DNA of 10,852 bases from Pseudomonadota bacterium. Its GTDB lineage: Bacteria > Myxococcota > Polyangia > Polyangiales > Polyangiaceae. Shown here in pieces: positions 1-5,356 of this stretch (the stretch's first letter is position 1; every line of letters starts with the position of its first letter). A program made the position numbers and the translations under genes. The DNA lies in contig JAEZYO010000371.1 of NCBI GenBank assembly GCA_023419055.1, positions 1 through 10,852 of the forward strand, given 5' to 3'. The notes under the pieces were generated by a model. The model was not told the DNA's origin. It did no database searches and saw nothing but the letters and a program-made list of their open reading frames with translations.

Positions 1-1
1 C

Positions 2-913
2 ATCGGCACCTGCGATGCGATGCGCGGCATCTACCGGAAGCTGGAGAAGGTGGCGCCCACCGACATCAGCGTCCTCATCACCGGCGAGACGGGCACCGGA
101 AAAGAGCTCATCGCGCGCGCGATTCACGAGCTCGGCGTTCGCGCGGCCGGCCCCTTCGTCGCGCTCAATTGCGCTGCCATCCCGGGAGACCTGATCGAGT
201 CCGAGCTCTTCGGACACACTGCCGGCGCCTTCACGGGAGCCACCCTGGGGCGACCGGGGGTGTTCCGCGCGGCCGACCACGGCACCCTCTTTCTCGACGA
301 GATCGGCGCCATGCCGGTCGGCCTACAGGCTCGGCTGCTGCGAGCGATCGAGCAGCGCTCGATCCGCTCGGTGGGCACGGTCGAAGAGGTATTCGTGGAC
401 GTTCGGGTGGTCGCGGCCACCAACTCGCGCCTGCGCGAGGTCGCTCGCGCGGGGCAGTTTCGCTCCGATTTGCTCTTCCGGCTGAGCGCGTTCGAGGTGG
501 AGCTCCCGCCGCTCCGCGCGCGGGATGCGGACGTGCAAGAGCTCGCGCTGCATTTCTTGCGCGAGTTCGCGCCCGAACGGCGGCTCGAGATCAGCCCGGA
601 GGCGGCCATCGCGCTCTCGGCTTACGGCTGGCCCGGCAACGTACGAGAGCTCGAGAACTGCATTCGCGCGGCGCTCGCGGTCTCCGAGCACGACGCGCTC
701 GAGCTGACCGACCTGCCTCAGCGGGTACAAAACGCGGTCCACGGCGGTGAGCGCGCGCCGGACTCGGGATCCGTCGAGCTCGACGCCGTCGAACGGCGTC
801 ACATCGAGCGCGTGCTCCGCGAAGCGGGCGGCAATCGCTCCGAGGCCGCCCGGAAGCTCGGGATCGACCGCGTCACCCTCTACCGGAAGATGAAGCGGTA
901 TCGCGTCGACTGA
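2..913 (+). CDS. sigma-54 enhancer-binding transcriptional activator, 5' end outside window
   Basis: This is the C-terminal part of an AAA+ activator that uses ATP hydrolysis to open sigma-54 RNA polymerase complexes. The open frame enters from the left edge, so any N-terminal sensor domain is missing. Counting from the in-frame Met at base 20, the Walker A motif GETGTGKE is at 22-29, the sigma-54-contacting GAFTGA loop at 69-74, Walker B (TLFLDE) at about 89-94, and the WPGNVREL sensor II region at 204-211. A Fis-type helix-turn-helix follows (about 257-293: NRSEAARKLGIDRVTLYRK). The intact GAFTGA implies a true sigma-54 activator rather than a GAFTGA-less regulator such as TyrR. Its 3' end overlaps the end of the convergent EBP gene by 34 bp, and the two are clearly paralogous. 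The Met at base 20 is internal to the domain, not the real start. Confidence 0.93.
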   Translation: MGTCDAMRGIYRKLEKVAPTDISVLITGETGTGKELIARAIHELGVRAAGPFVALNCAAIPGDLIESELFGHTAGAFTGATLGRPGVFRAADHGTLFLDEIGAMPVGLQARLLRAIEQRSIRSVGTVEEVFVDVRVVAATNSRLREVARAGQFRSDLLFRLSAFEVELPPLRARDADVQELALHFLREFAPERRLEISPEAAIALSAYGWPGNVRELENCIRAALAVSEHDALELTDLPQRVQNAVHGGERAPDSGSVELDAVERRHIERVLREAGGNRSEAARKLGIDRVTLYRKMKRYRVD

Positions 914-2304
914 TCGGGCTCCGCGTCGCGGAGGGCGGCGGAGCCTACGGGCGAGACGATGCGAGAACCCGAGCGTGTGCGCGGCGGAACTTCGATGTTC
1001 ATCCGCTCGAGTTTGCGATGCAAAGTCTTGCGATCGATGCCGAGCAGGCGAGCGGCGTGAGCGCGGTTGCCCTGAACCGAGCGCAGGACCGCCTCGATGT
1101 GCCGGCGCTCGACGGTCTCCCAGCGCACGTCTTCGTCCGGCGAGAGCTCCGGATCGGCCACGCGCGGCCGCATGACCTCGGGCAGGTCGCTCTCCGTCAC
1201 GTGGTCGTAGCGAGCGACGGCGACGGCGTAGTCGATCGTGTTCTTGAGCTCGCGGACGTTGCCGGGCCAAGAGTACGACAAGAACGTGCGCGCCACGGCA
1301 GGCGTGATGCCGCGGATCTCTTTGCCGCTCCTGATCGACGCGTCCTCGAGGAAGCCTTCCGCGAGCAACATGACGTCGAGACCCCGCTCACGCAGCGGCG
1401 GCACGGGGATTTCGAGCACGGCCAGGCGGTAGTAGAGATCCTCGCGAAAAGTGCCCTCTCGCACGAGCGCATCGAGCTCGACGGTCGTCGACGCGATCAC
1501 ACGAAAGTCGACGGGGAGCTCGCCGCTTCCGCCGACCGGCCTCACCGATTTCTGTTGAAGGGCGCGGAGCAGCTTCGCCTGAACGTCCGGCGAGAGCGCG
1601 CCGACGTCGTCGAGGAAGAGCGTGCCCCCGTGAGCGGCCCGAAAGAGGCCGCGGTGCTGCGCCGATGCGCCGGTGAACGCGCCCTTCACGTGCCCGAAGA
1701 GCTCGCTGTCCGCGAGCGAGTCCGGAATCGCCGCGCAATTCACGACCACGATCGGGCCGTGGCAGCGCTCGCCAGCGGCGTGGATCAAGCGCGCGACGAG
1801 CTCTTTGCCGGTGCCGGTCTCGCCGACCGTGAGCACGGTCACGTCCGAGCTAGCCGCCTGGCGGATGCGGGCGCGCAGCGCGCTCACCGCCGCGCTTTCC
1901 CCGACGAGCTCGGGAAAATGAAAGCTTAGCGGGGAGCGCGTCGAGAGGCACTCCGCGATCGCGCGCTGTTCCATCAGCCGCTCGAGCGATGCGATGATCT
2001 CCGCAGCGGGCGAGGAGCGTTCCACGTAGTCCGAAGCGCCCTCGCGCAAAGCGTCGATTGCGCTCGTGAGCTTGGAATCGCCCAAGACCAGGAGCGGCAC
2101 GGTGGGGAAGGTGCTGCGCACGTCGCGGATCGCTTCCGCGAGCGCAAACCCCGTCGCCTCCGGGTCGAAGACCACGACGCCCGGGCAAACTTCGAGCGTC
2201 GAAACGGCCTCGGGTTCGAGCGCAGAAACCACCCAACCGGCGGCCTCCAGATCCGGTCTAAGCGCTGCGGCGGTTTGGGAGAGGAGCAACACTGAGGGGC
2301 GCAC
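880..2304 (-). CDS. sigma-54 enhancer-binding response regulator with degenerate receiver domain
   Basis: A 474-residue activator with receiver-like, AAA+ and Fis-HTH domains (NtrC-type order). Residues 4-110 resemble a receiver: D47 (VVVFDPE) sits at the phospho-acceptor position and GASDYVE at 89-95. The acidic pair after strand 1 is missing (LLLSQ), the strand-4 Thr/Ser is Gly75, and the conserved Lys is Arg96, so ordinary phosphorylation is doubtful. Walker A GETGTGKE is at 161-168, GAFTGA at 208-213, LDD of Walker B at 231-233, WPGNVREL at 346-353, and the HTH at about 412-435. A tail of about 35 residues follows the HTH, unusual for the family; its end is antisense to the neighbouring EBP gene. 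The GTG start at 2304 is chosen because GGAGG lies 4 nt upstream (2309-2313). An upstream ATG at 2358 has no good ribosome site. The gene is divergent from the ACT gene and may control its sigma-54 promoter. Confidence 0.92.
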   Translation of the reverse strand: MRPSVLLLSQTAAALRPDLEAAGWVVSALEPEAVSTLEVCPGVVVFDPEATGFALAEAIRDVRSTFPTVPLLVLGDSKLTSAIDALREGASDYVERSSPAAEIIASLERLMEQRAIAECLSTRSPLSFHFPELVGESAAVSALRARIRQAASSDVTVLTVGETGTGKELVARLIHAAGERCHGPIVVVNCAAIPDSLADSELFGHVKGAFTGASAQHRGLFRAAHGGTLFLDDVGALSPDVQAKLLRALQQKSVRPVGGSGELPVDFRVIASTTVELDALVREGTFREDLYYRLAVLEIPVPPLRERGLDVMLLAEGFLEDASIRSGKEIRGITPAVARTFLSYSWPGNVRELKNTIDYAVAVARYDHVTESDLPEVMRPRVADPELSPDEDVRWETVERRHIEAVLRSVQGNRAHAARLLGIDRKTLHRKLERMNIEVPPRTRSGSRIVSPVGSAALRDAEPDQSTRYRFIFR

Positions 2305-2573
2305 GAATCCTCCGGTGCGGCAAACGATCCCTGCCCAAGGTACGCGGGGCCCCGACATATCGCAAACCGTTTGTGCTCCGACCGAATCGCCACGCGCGCG
2401 CAGCGCTTGTGGCGAAACGCCGCAACCTGAAGCCTGCCGCAACGGCGCGTAAGCCTTCGCGGCCCCCCTTGGGCTGGTGGGCCGCAGCAGCAATCACGCT
2501 GCGCGCGAAATGCGAAGATGAACGCAGCGTCAAAGTTCACACTCCAACCTGAGCGGCACGGCGGATCCGCTCA
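2305..2573. promoter_or_regulatory. divergent regulatory region with inverted repeats (candidate EBP binding sites)
   Basis: This gene-free stretch separates the minus-strand EBP gene from the plus-strand sigma-54 promoter. It contains CAAAC-C-GTTTG at 2363-2373, TTGTGGCG-AAA-CGCCGCAA at 2407-2425 (7 of 8 arm positions pair), GCCG-CAA-CGGC at 2436-2446, and a perfect 8-bp pair ACGCTGCG (2496-2503) with CGCAGCGT (2523-2530). Relative to the predicted start point near 2600, these lie between about -237 and -70, the range where sigma-54 activators usually bind upstream. Which repeat, if any, is bound is unknown. The promoter of the EBP gene itself was not recognised. Confidence 0.45.
2421..2442 (-). 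repeat. dispersed repeat copy (TTGCGGCAGGC type)
   Basis: On the minus strand this 22-bp segment begins TTGCGGCAGGCTTCAGG and matches the copy at 3039-3060 at 18 of 22 positions. It lies in the EBP/ACT intergenic region and overlaps the candidate EBP binding repeats there. Confidence 0.4.
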
Positions 2574-2589
2574 TGGCACATCGCGTGCA
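2574..2589 (+). promoter_or_regulatory. sigma-54 (-24/-12) promoter of the ACT-domain gene
   Basis: The sequence TGGCACATCGCGTGCA matches TGGCACG-N4-TTGCW, with the invariant GG (2575-2576) and GC (2587-2588) exactly 12 bp apart. The predicted transcription start is near 2600, followed by an AGGAGG ribosome site at 2610-2615 and ATG at 2622. This geometry is ideal, and the divergent neighbour encodes a sigma-54 activator. Confidence 0.72.
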
Positions 2590-2621
2590 CAAGGGCAGGC
2601 CTCGTCAGCAGGAGGACGCGG

Positions 2622-2990
2622 ATGAACCGTTTCGAGCGCTCTGCCCACCAGAAAATCGAGTCCCGCGAGCAGGCCGCGCAGATGCGGTTCAGGCGTGATC
2701 GGGAGCATTGCTTCATCACCGTCGTCACGGCGCGATCGAAGCAGCTCCTCCCGGAGCTCTATCTTCTGCTGACAGCGCTCGGAGTTCAGGTGGTGGGCGT
2801 TCGAGCGCACGGCAGCGGTCAGAGTATCGTGCAGGAGCTCGAGCTCGCGAGCCGTGACGGCCGCTCGCTCGACGACGACCAGTGGCGCGTAGTCCAAGCT
2901 GCGGCCATGGGATACTTGGGAGACAGGCTCCTCAGCCGACCCGGGCTGCGCTCGGTCGAAATGCCCGCTCCGCTCGCCAACACCGCCTAG
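2622..2990 (+). CDS. small ACT-domain protein
   Basis: A 122-residue soluble protein. Residues about 29-97 read like an ACT domain of the GlnD C-terminal type: a beta strand (CFITVVTA), a helix (LLPELYLLLTALG), a strand (VQVVGVRAHG), another strand (QELELASRDGRSLDDD), then a helix. ACT domains bind small ligands, often amino acids, and the DGRSLDD turn is like that of PII uridylyltransferases. There is no catalytic domain attached, so a free-standing sensor or regulator is likely; the ligand is unknown. The first 28 residues are charged and probably helical. AGGAGG ends 6 nt before the ATG, a strong site. A sigma-54 promoter lies just upstream, and the gene is divergent from an EBP gene. The ACT assignment is by eye only, so remote homology remains possible. 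Confidence 0.75.
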   Translation: MNRFERSAHQKIESREQAAQMRFRRDREHCFITVVTARSKQLLPELYLLLTALGVQVVGVRAHGSGQSIVQELELASRDGRSLDDDQWRVVQAAAMGYLGDRLLSRPGLRSVEMPAPLANTA

Positions 2991-2994
2991 GCCT

Positions 2995-3015
2995 ACAAAA
3001 AAGCGCGCAGCGCTT
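2995..3015 (-). terminator. rho-independent terminator for the first CBS gene
   Basis: Read on the minus strand, AAGCGC-TGC-GCGCTT forms a perfect 6-bp stem with a 3-nt loop, followed by six T residues (A-tract 2997-3002 on the plus strand). It lies about 35 nt beyond the stop codon of the minus-strand CBS gene and just past the stop of the convergent ACT gene. Confidence 0.7.
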
Positions 3016-3038
3016 CGTTGCACTCGCTCGGACACCCC

Positions 3039-3060
3039 TTGCGCCAGGCGTCAGGGTGCT
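3039..3060 (+). repeat. dispersed repeat copy (TTGCGCCAGGC type)
   Basis: This copy, TTGCGCCAGGCGTCAGG and following bases, spans the stop codon of the minus-strand CBS gene. With its left flank it also resembles the segment at 5356-5374 (CACTCCTTGCGGCAGGCG versus CACCCCTTGCGCCAGGCG, two mismatches in 18). Confidence 0.4.
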
Positions 3061-3635
3061 CGCGTCTCCATCGCCTGCGGTCGGCGGTGGTTGAGCTCGG
3101 CCATGGCGCGGACGAAGTCGAAGGTCGACACGATGCCGAGCAGCTCGCCGCGATCGCCGATCACCGGCAGGTGGTGCACGTCTCGATCGGTCATGAGCGC
3201 CGCGGCTTCGCGAATGGAAGTCTTGCGGCTCACGCTGACGACGAAGGGCGTCATCAGATCCCGCACCTTCGGCTCGCCGAAATCCTCGACGTAGAAATCC
3301 ACGCCCGAGGCGCGCGGCCCGAGCCCTGCTTCGGCTTCGTCTTCGATCAAACCGAGCCGCTGCAGCGCGGCGTCGCTCGGGTCGGCGTCGCGAAGGCGAG
3401 CGGCAGCGGACTCGCGCACCATGTCGGTCTTCGAGAGCATCCCGAGCGGGCGACCCTGCTCGTCGACCACGGGGAGCGCCCCGATGCCGCGATCGAGCAT
3501 CAGCAAGCGCGCCAGGGCTCCGCTGATGTCGGGGCGCACGCACACGGGGTCCGCCGTCATGATGCGCGTGACGGGCAAATCGAGGTTGAAGAAATGTCCG
3601 GTTCGACGGCTCGGCGGCTGACTCGCTCGGCTCAT
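3051..3635 (-). CDS. tandem CBS-domain protein
   Basis: A 194-residue protein made of one Bateman module. CBS1 spans about 22-76 (VTRIMTADPVCVRPD ... GALPVVDEQGRPLGMLSKTD) and CBS2 about 123-178 (VRDLMTPFVVSV ... HHLPVIGDRGELLGIVSTFD). Such pairs commonly bind AMP, ATP, SAM or similar adenosyl ligands. The linker between the repeats (about 77-122) is long and acidic, which is unusual; no effector domain is visible. The ATG at 3635 has no Shine-Dalgarno sequence, and the sigma-54 promoter in front predicts a start only about 6 nt upstream, so translation may be nearly leaderless. The alternative Met26 also lacks a ribosome site and would cut into CBS1. The gene is divergent from a second CBS gene, and a hairpin terminator follows its stop. 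Confidence 0.88.
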   Translation of the reverse strand: MSRASQPPSRRTGHFFNLDLPVTRIMTADPVCVRPDISGALARLLMLDRGIGALPVVDEQGRPLGMLSKTDMVRESAAARLRDADPSDAALQRLGLIEDEAEAGLGPRASGVDFYVEDFGEPKVRDLMTPFVVSVSRKTSIREAAALMTDRDVHHLPVIGDRGELLGIVSTFDFVRAMAELNHRRPQAMETRAP

Positions 3636-3651
3636 GACTAGAGGGCGAATT

Positions 3652-3667
3652 AGCAGTCACCGTGCCA
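3652..3667 (-). promoter_or_regulatory. sigma-54 (-24/-12) promoter of the minus-strand CBS gene
   Basis: On the minus strand the sequence is TGGCACGGTGACTGCT, which differs from TGGCACG-N4-TTGCW by one base, with GG and GC 12 bp apart. The predicted start point is near 3641, only about 6 nt ahead of the ATG at 3635. EBP genes lie 1-3 kb away. Confidence 0.75.
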
Positions 3668-3751
3668 CTGCCCCTCTTACTCGATACGAAGGCGCAGCCG
3701 AAACACTCCAGACCTCTGATCGCACGCTCGTCCGCGACTTCGAGCACGCAG

Positions 3752-3767
3752 CGGCATGGAACCTGCC
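3752..3767 (+). promoter_or_regulatory. possible sigma-54 promoter of the plus-strand CBS gene
   Basis: CGGCATGGAACCTGCC keeps the invariant GG (3753-3754) and GC (3765-3766) at the right 12-bp spacing but departs from the consensus at three other scored positions. It predicts a start near 3778, 20 nt before the ATG and 10 nt before the ribosome site. It is weaker than the other sites, but its position is right. Confidence 0.4.
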
Positions 3768-3797
3768 TTTGCCTCACAGAGAGAAACGGAGGGACCC

Positions 3798-4247
3798 ATG
3801 TCGACGGTATCGGAAGTACTTCGGGACAAGGGGACAGCGGTCTTCACGATCGACCCGCACGCGACCGTGTTCGAAGCCATCGGTCACATGGTGCGGCTCG
3901 GCGTGGGTTCATTGGTCGTCGCGGAGAACGACTGCGTCATCGGTATGATCACCGAGCGCGACTACCTGCGGAAGGTGGCGATCGAGGGGCGGACGTCGCG
4001 CACCACGCTGGTGCACGAAATCATGTCGACGCCCGTACTCGCGGTGCGCCTCTCGGAAGACGTCGATCGCTGTTTCGCGCTCATGACCGAGCACCGCATT
4101 CGACACTTCCCCGTCGTCGAAGGCGGCCGCCTGCTCGGGCTGGTCTCCATGGGTGACCTGGTGCGCCAGAAGGTGCTCGATCAGAAGGGCGAGATCGAGA
4201 GGCTCGTCGACTACATCCAGACGAGCGGCGCGGCGGCCTCGATCTGA
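3798..4247 (+). CDS. stand-alone tandem CBS-domain protein
   Basis: A 149-residue cytoplasmic protein of the compact, stand-alone two-CBS type. CBS1 is at about 1-60 (VSEVLRDKG ... GVGSLVVAENDCVIGMITERDYLRK) and CBS2 at about 71-125 (VHEIMSTPVLAV ... RHFPVVEGGRLLGLVSMGDLV). It ends with the helix GEIERLVDYIQT that is common in this family. These proteins usually bind adenine nucleotides and act as energy or stress sensors; the ligand here is not predicted by sequence. The start at 3798 is preferred because GGAGGG (3788-3793) lies 4 nt upstream. An in-frame ATG at 3756 has no ribosome site and overlaps the putative promoter. It is divergent from one CBS gene and convergent with another. Confidence 0.9.
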   Translation: MSTVSEVLRDKGTAVFTIDPHATVFEAIGHMVRLGVGSLVVAENDCVIGMITERDYLRKVAIEGRTSRTTLVHEIMSTPVLAVRLSEDVDRCFALMTEHRIRHFPVVEGGRLLGLVSMGDLVRQKVLDQKGEIERLVDYIQTSGAAASI

Positions 4248-4250
4248 TCC

Positions 4251-4314
4251 GCTTCGAAGTTTCGGTCGCCCCCCCGCACTCGGCCAAGAGCGAAGGCGCG
4301 ACCGGGCTCGAAGC
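4251..4314. repeat. two-part inverted repeat between convergent CBS genes
   Basis: GCTTCGA (4251-4257) pairs with TCGAAGC (4308-4314), and CGGTCGC (4263-4269) pairs with GCGACCG (4298-4304). Each is a perfect 7-bp arm pair, nested, around a loop of 28 nt. It sits between the stop codons of two convergent genes, where a bidirectional terminator would be expected. No T-tract follows on either strand, so termination, if any, would not be of the classic intrinsic type. Confidence 0.5.
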
Positions 4315-4333
4315 GCGGCGACTTCGTGCCGCG

Positions 4334-4909
4334 TCAGTCGCCGCCGCCGAGCATGACGTTCGGATCCTCGCTCGAGCTTCGCCCGCGCTCGACGCAGGTC
4401 CGGCAGAAGCAGGGCTCGTTGGCGCGCTTCGGGCAGAGCTTGTGGCTCGAGCCACACGCCGCGCAGCGATCGATGCCCGGCTGATTCGGCAACACGCCGT
4501 GCGCGCGCAAATCGGATCGAGTCACGATCCCGACGAGCTCGCCCTGAGTGTCGACGACGGGGAGCGCACCCACGCCGAAGTTCTCCATGGTCGCCGCCGC
4601 CGCCGCGAGGCTCTCGGTCGGTCCCGTGAAGAGTGGGCAAGCGCTCATGCAATCCCTGACGCGCGCGTCCGGCCACGCTTCTTCGAGATCGCAGGCGCAA
4701 AGCATTCCCATCAACTCGCCGTCGCGGTGGATCACGATCACGTGATGGACGCCGCGCTCGGTGAGGAGCTGCTTGACCGTCTCCACGGCGTCATCGGGGT
4801 GCGCGGTGAGCAGACGAGTCGACATGATCTCGGCGACGTGCACGCGAAATGCGAAGTGCGCGTCATCGAGGGGTTGATCTTCGTGAGAGGCAGTTTCGAT
4901 GGCTCGCAT
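4334..4909 (-). CDS. tandem CBS-domain protein with C-terminal cysteine-rich (zinc-finger-like) tail
   Basis: A 191-residue protein. CBS1 is at about 24-77 (VAEIMSTRLLTAHPDD ... VIHRDGELMGMLCACD) and CBS2 at about 84-135 (VRDCMSACPLFTGP ... GALPVVDTQGELVGIVTRSD). After CBS2 a short tail holds C149, C152, H156, C159, C167, C169 and C172, a pattern compatible with a bound zinc or other metal. Additional cysteines (71, 73, 87, 91) lie inside the CBS repeats. It could sense adenosyl ligands and redox or metal state together; that is inference. ATG 4909 is chosen because GAGGA lies about 7 nt upstream. An ATG at 4936 would be only about 5 nt from the predicted sigma-54 start point and has a poor ribosome site. 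The gene is convergent with the preceding CBS gene. Confidence 0.87.
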   Translation of the reverse strand: MRAIETASHEDQPLDDAHFAFRVHVAEIMSTRLLTAHPDDAVETVKQLLTERGVHHVIVIHRDGELMGMLCACDLEEAWPDARVRDCMSACPLFTGPTESLAAAAATMENFGVGALPVVDTQGELVGIVTRSDLRAHGVLPNQPGIDRCAACGSSHKLCPKRANEPCFCRTCVERGRSSSEDPNVMLGGGD

Positions 4910-4951
4910 GGCTTCTTCCTCGTGCAAGGGGCCCATGATTTTTGGCGTTCC

Positions 4952-4967
4952 AGCAAGCCGCGTGCCG
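4952..4967 (-). promoter_or_regulatory. sigma-54 (-24/-12) promoter of the CBS-zinc-finger gene
   Basis: On the minus strand CGGCACGCGGCTTGCT matches the TGGCACG-N4-TTGCW consensus at all positions but the first, with GG and GC 12 bp apart. The predicted start point near 4941 gives a 31-nt leader containing a GAGGA ribosome site before ATG 4909. This is the closest consensus match in the window. Confidence 0.78.
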
Positions 4968-4973
4968 CAAACA

Positions 4974-4985
4974 GGCCACGTGGCC
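4974..4985. promoter_or_regulatory. 12-bp perfect palindrome upstream of the CBS-zinc-finger promoter
   Basis: GGCCACGTGGCC is self-complementary and lies about 33-44 bp upstream of the predicted start point, abutting the -24 element. It could be an operator, but it is too close for a typical EBP site and no protein is assigned. Confidence 0.3.
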
Positions 4986-5082
4986 GAAGGGCGAGACGCG
5001 CGTCGAAAACCCCATCGCGCACCGGAAAAGTGAACACCCCAGAGGCAGGAGCTTGCGGCAGCTTGCAACGGAGGCGACGCAT

Positions 5083-5138
5083 TTCACCCCGACCGGGCGC
5101 ATCTGTCGCGCCATCGCGCGAACACCCTCGGGAGTGAA
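5083..5138. repeat. nested imperfect inverted repeat
   Basis: The outer arms TTCACCCCGA (5083-5092) and TCGGGAGTGAA (5128-5138) pair over 10 bp with one bulged A. An inner pair GGCGC (5096-5100) and GCGCC (5108-5112) lies between them. It could be a REP-like element or a structured RNA. Nothing in the sequence decides between these. Confidence 0.45.
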
Positions 5139-5319
5139 GTGCGAGCTTGCCGCCGCGCGACCGACCTCCGCTCGGGGCGACGAGCTTTGCTTTCGACTCC
5201 AGGATCGGCTACCACTTGCTCCGGCGACCACTCGTCGAGCCCCCTCGGTTCTGTTAGCACTGGATCGTTGAGGTAGCGTCGAGCCGAGAGGCAACGGGCT
5301 TCGTAGCTTGGGGTGGTCC

Positions 5320-5348
5320 CGACGAAGGGTGATTCTTTCCCTTCGTCG
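5320..5348 (+). promoter_or_regulatory. strong hairpin upstream of the DEAD-box helicase gene
   Basis: CGACGAAGGG (5320-5329) and CCCTTCGTCG (5339-5348) form a perfect 10-bp stem with a 9-nt loop. It ends 79 nt before the chosen helicase start and is not followed by T residues on either strand, so it does not look like an intrinsic terminator. If transcribed, it would be a structured leader that the helicase itself or temperature might affect. Confidence 0.5.
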
Positions 5349-5356
5349 TCCCACGG

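Noticed and set aside
2305..2493. N-terminal extension of the minus-strand EBP up to an upstream start at 2493 or ATG 2358
   Set aside because: The added residues have no family resemblance. The region contains inverted repeats and the dispersed repeat, and only GTG 2304 has a proper GGAGG site at close spacing.
2571..3035. Minus-strand open frame of about 154 codons
   Set aside because: It lies antisense to the ACT gene, which has a strong ribosome site, a sigma-54 promoter and domain resemblance. The minus frame also runs through the hairpin terminator.
3757..3772. Alternative sigma-54 site TGGAACCTGCCTTTGC before the plus-strand CBS gene
   Set aside because: The GG and GC are 13 bp apart, one too many. 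The overlapping site at 3752-3767 has the correct spacing.
3756..3797. ATG at 3756 for the plus-strand CBS protein
   Set aside because: It has no ribosome site, falls inside the putative promoter, and adds residues before the normal start of CBS1. The ATG at 3798 has GGAGGG in front.
5320..5348. Reading the strong hairpin as an intrinsic terminator
   Set aside because: No T-tract follows the stem on either strand, and no gene ends immediately before it.
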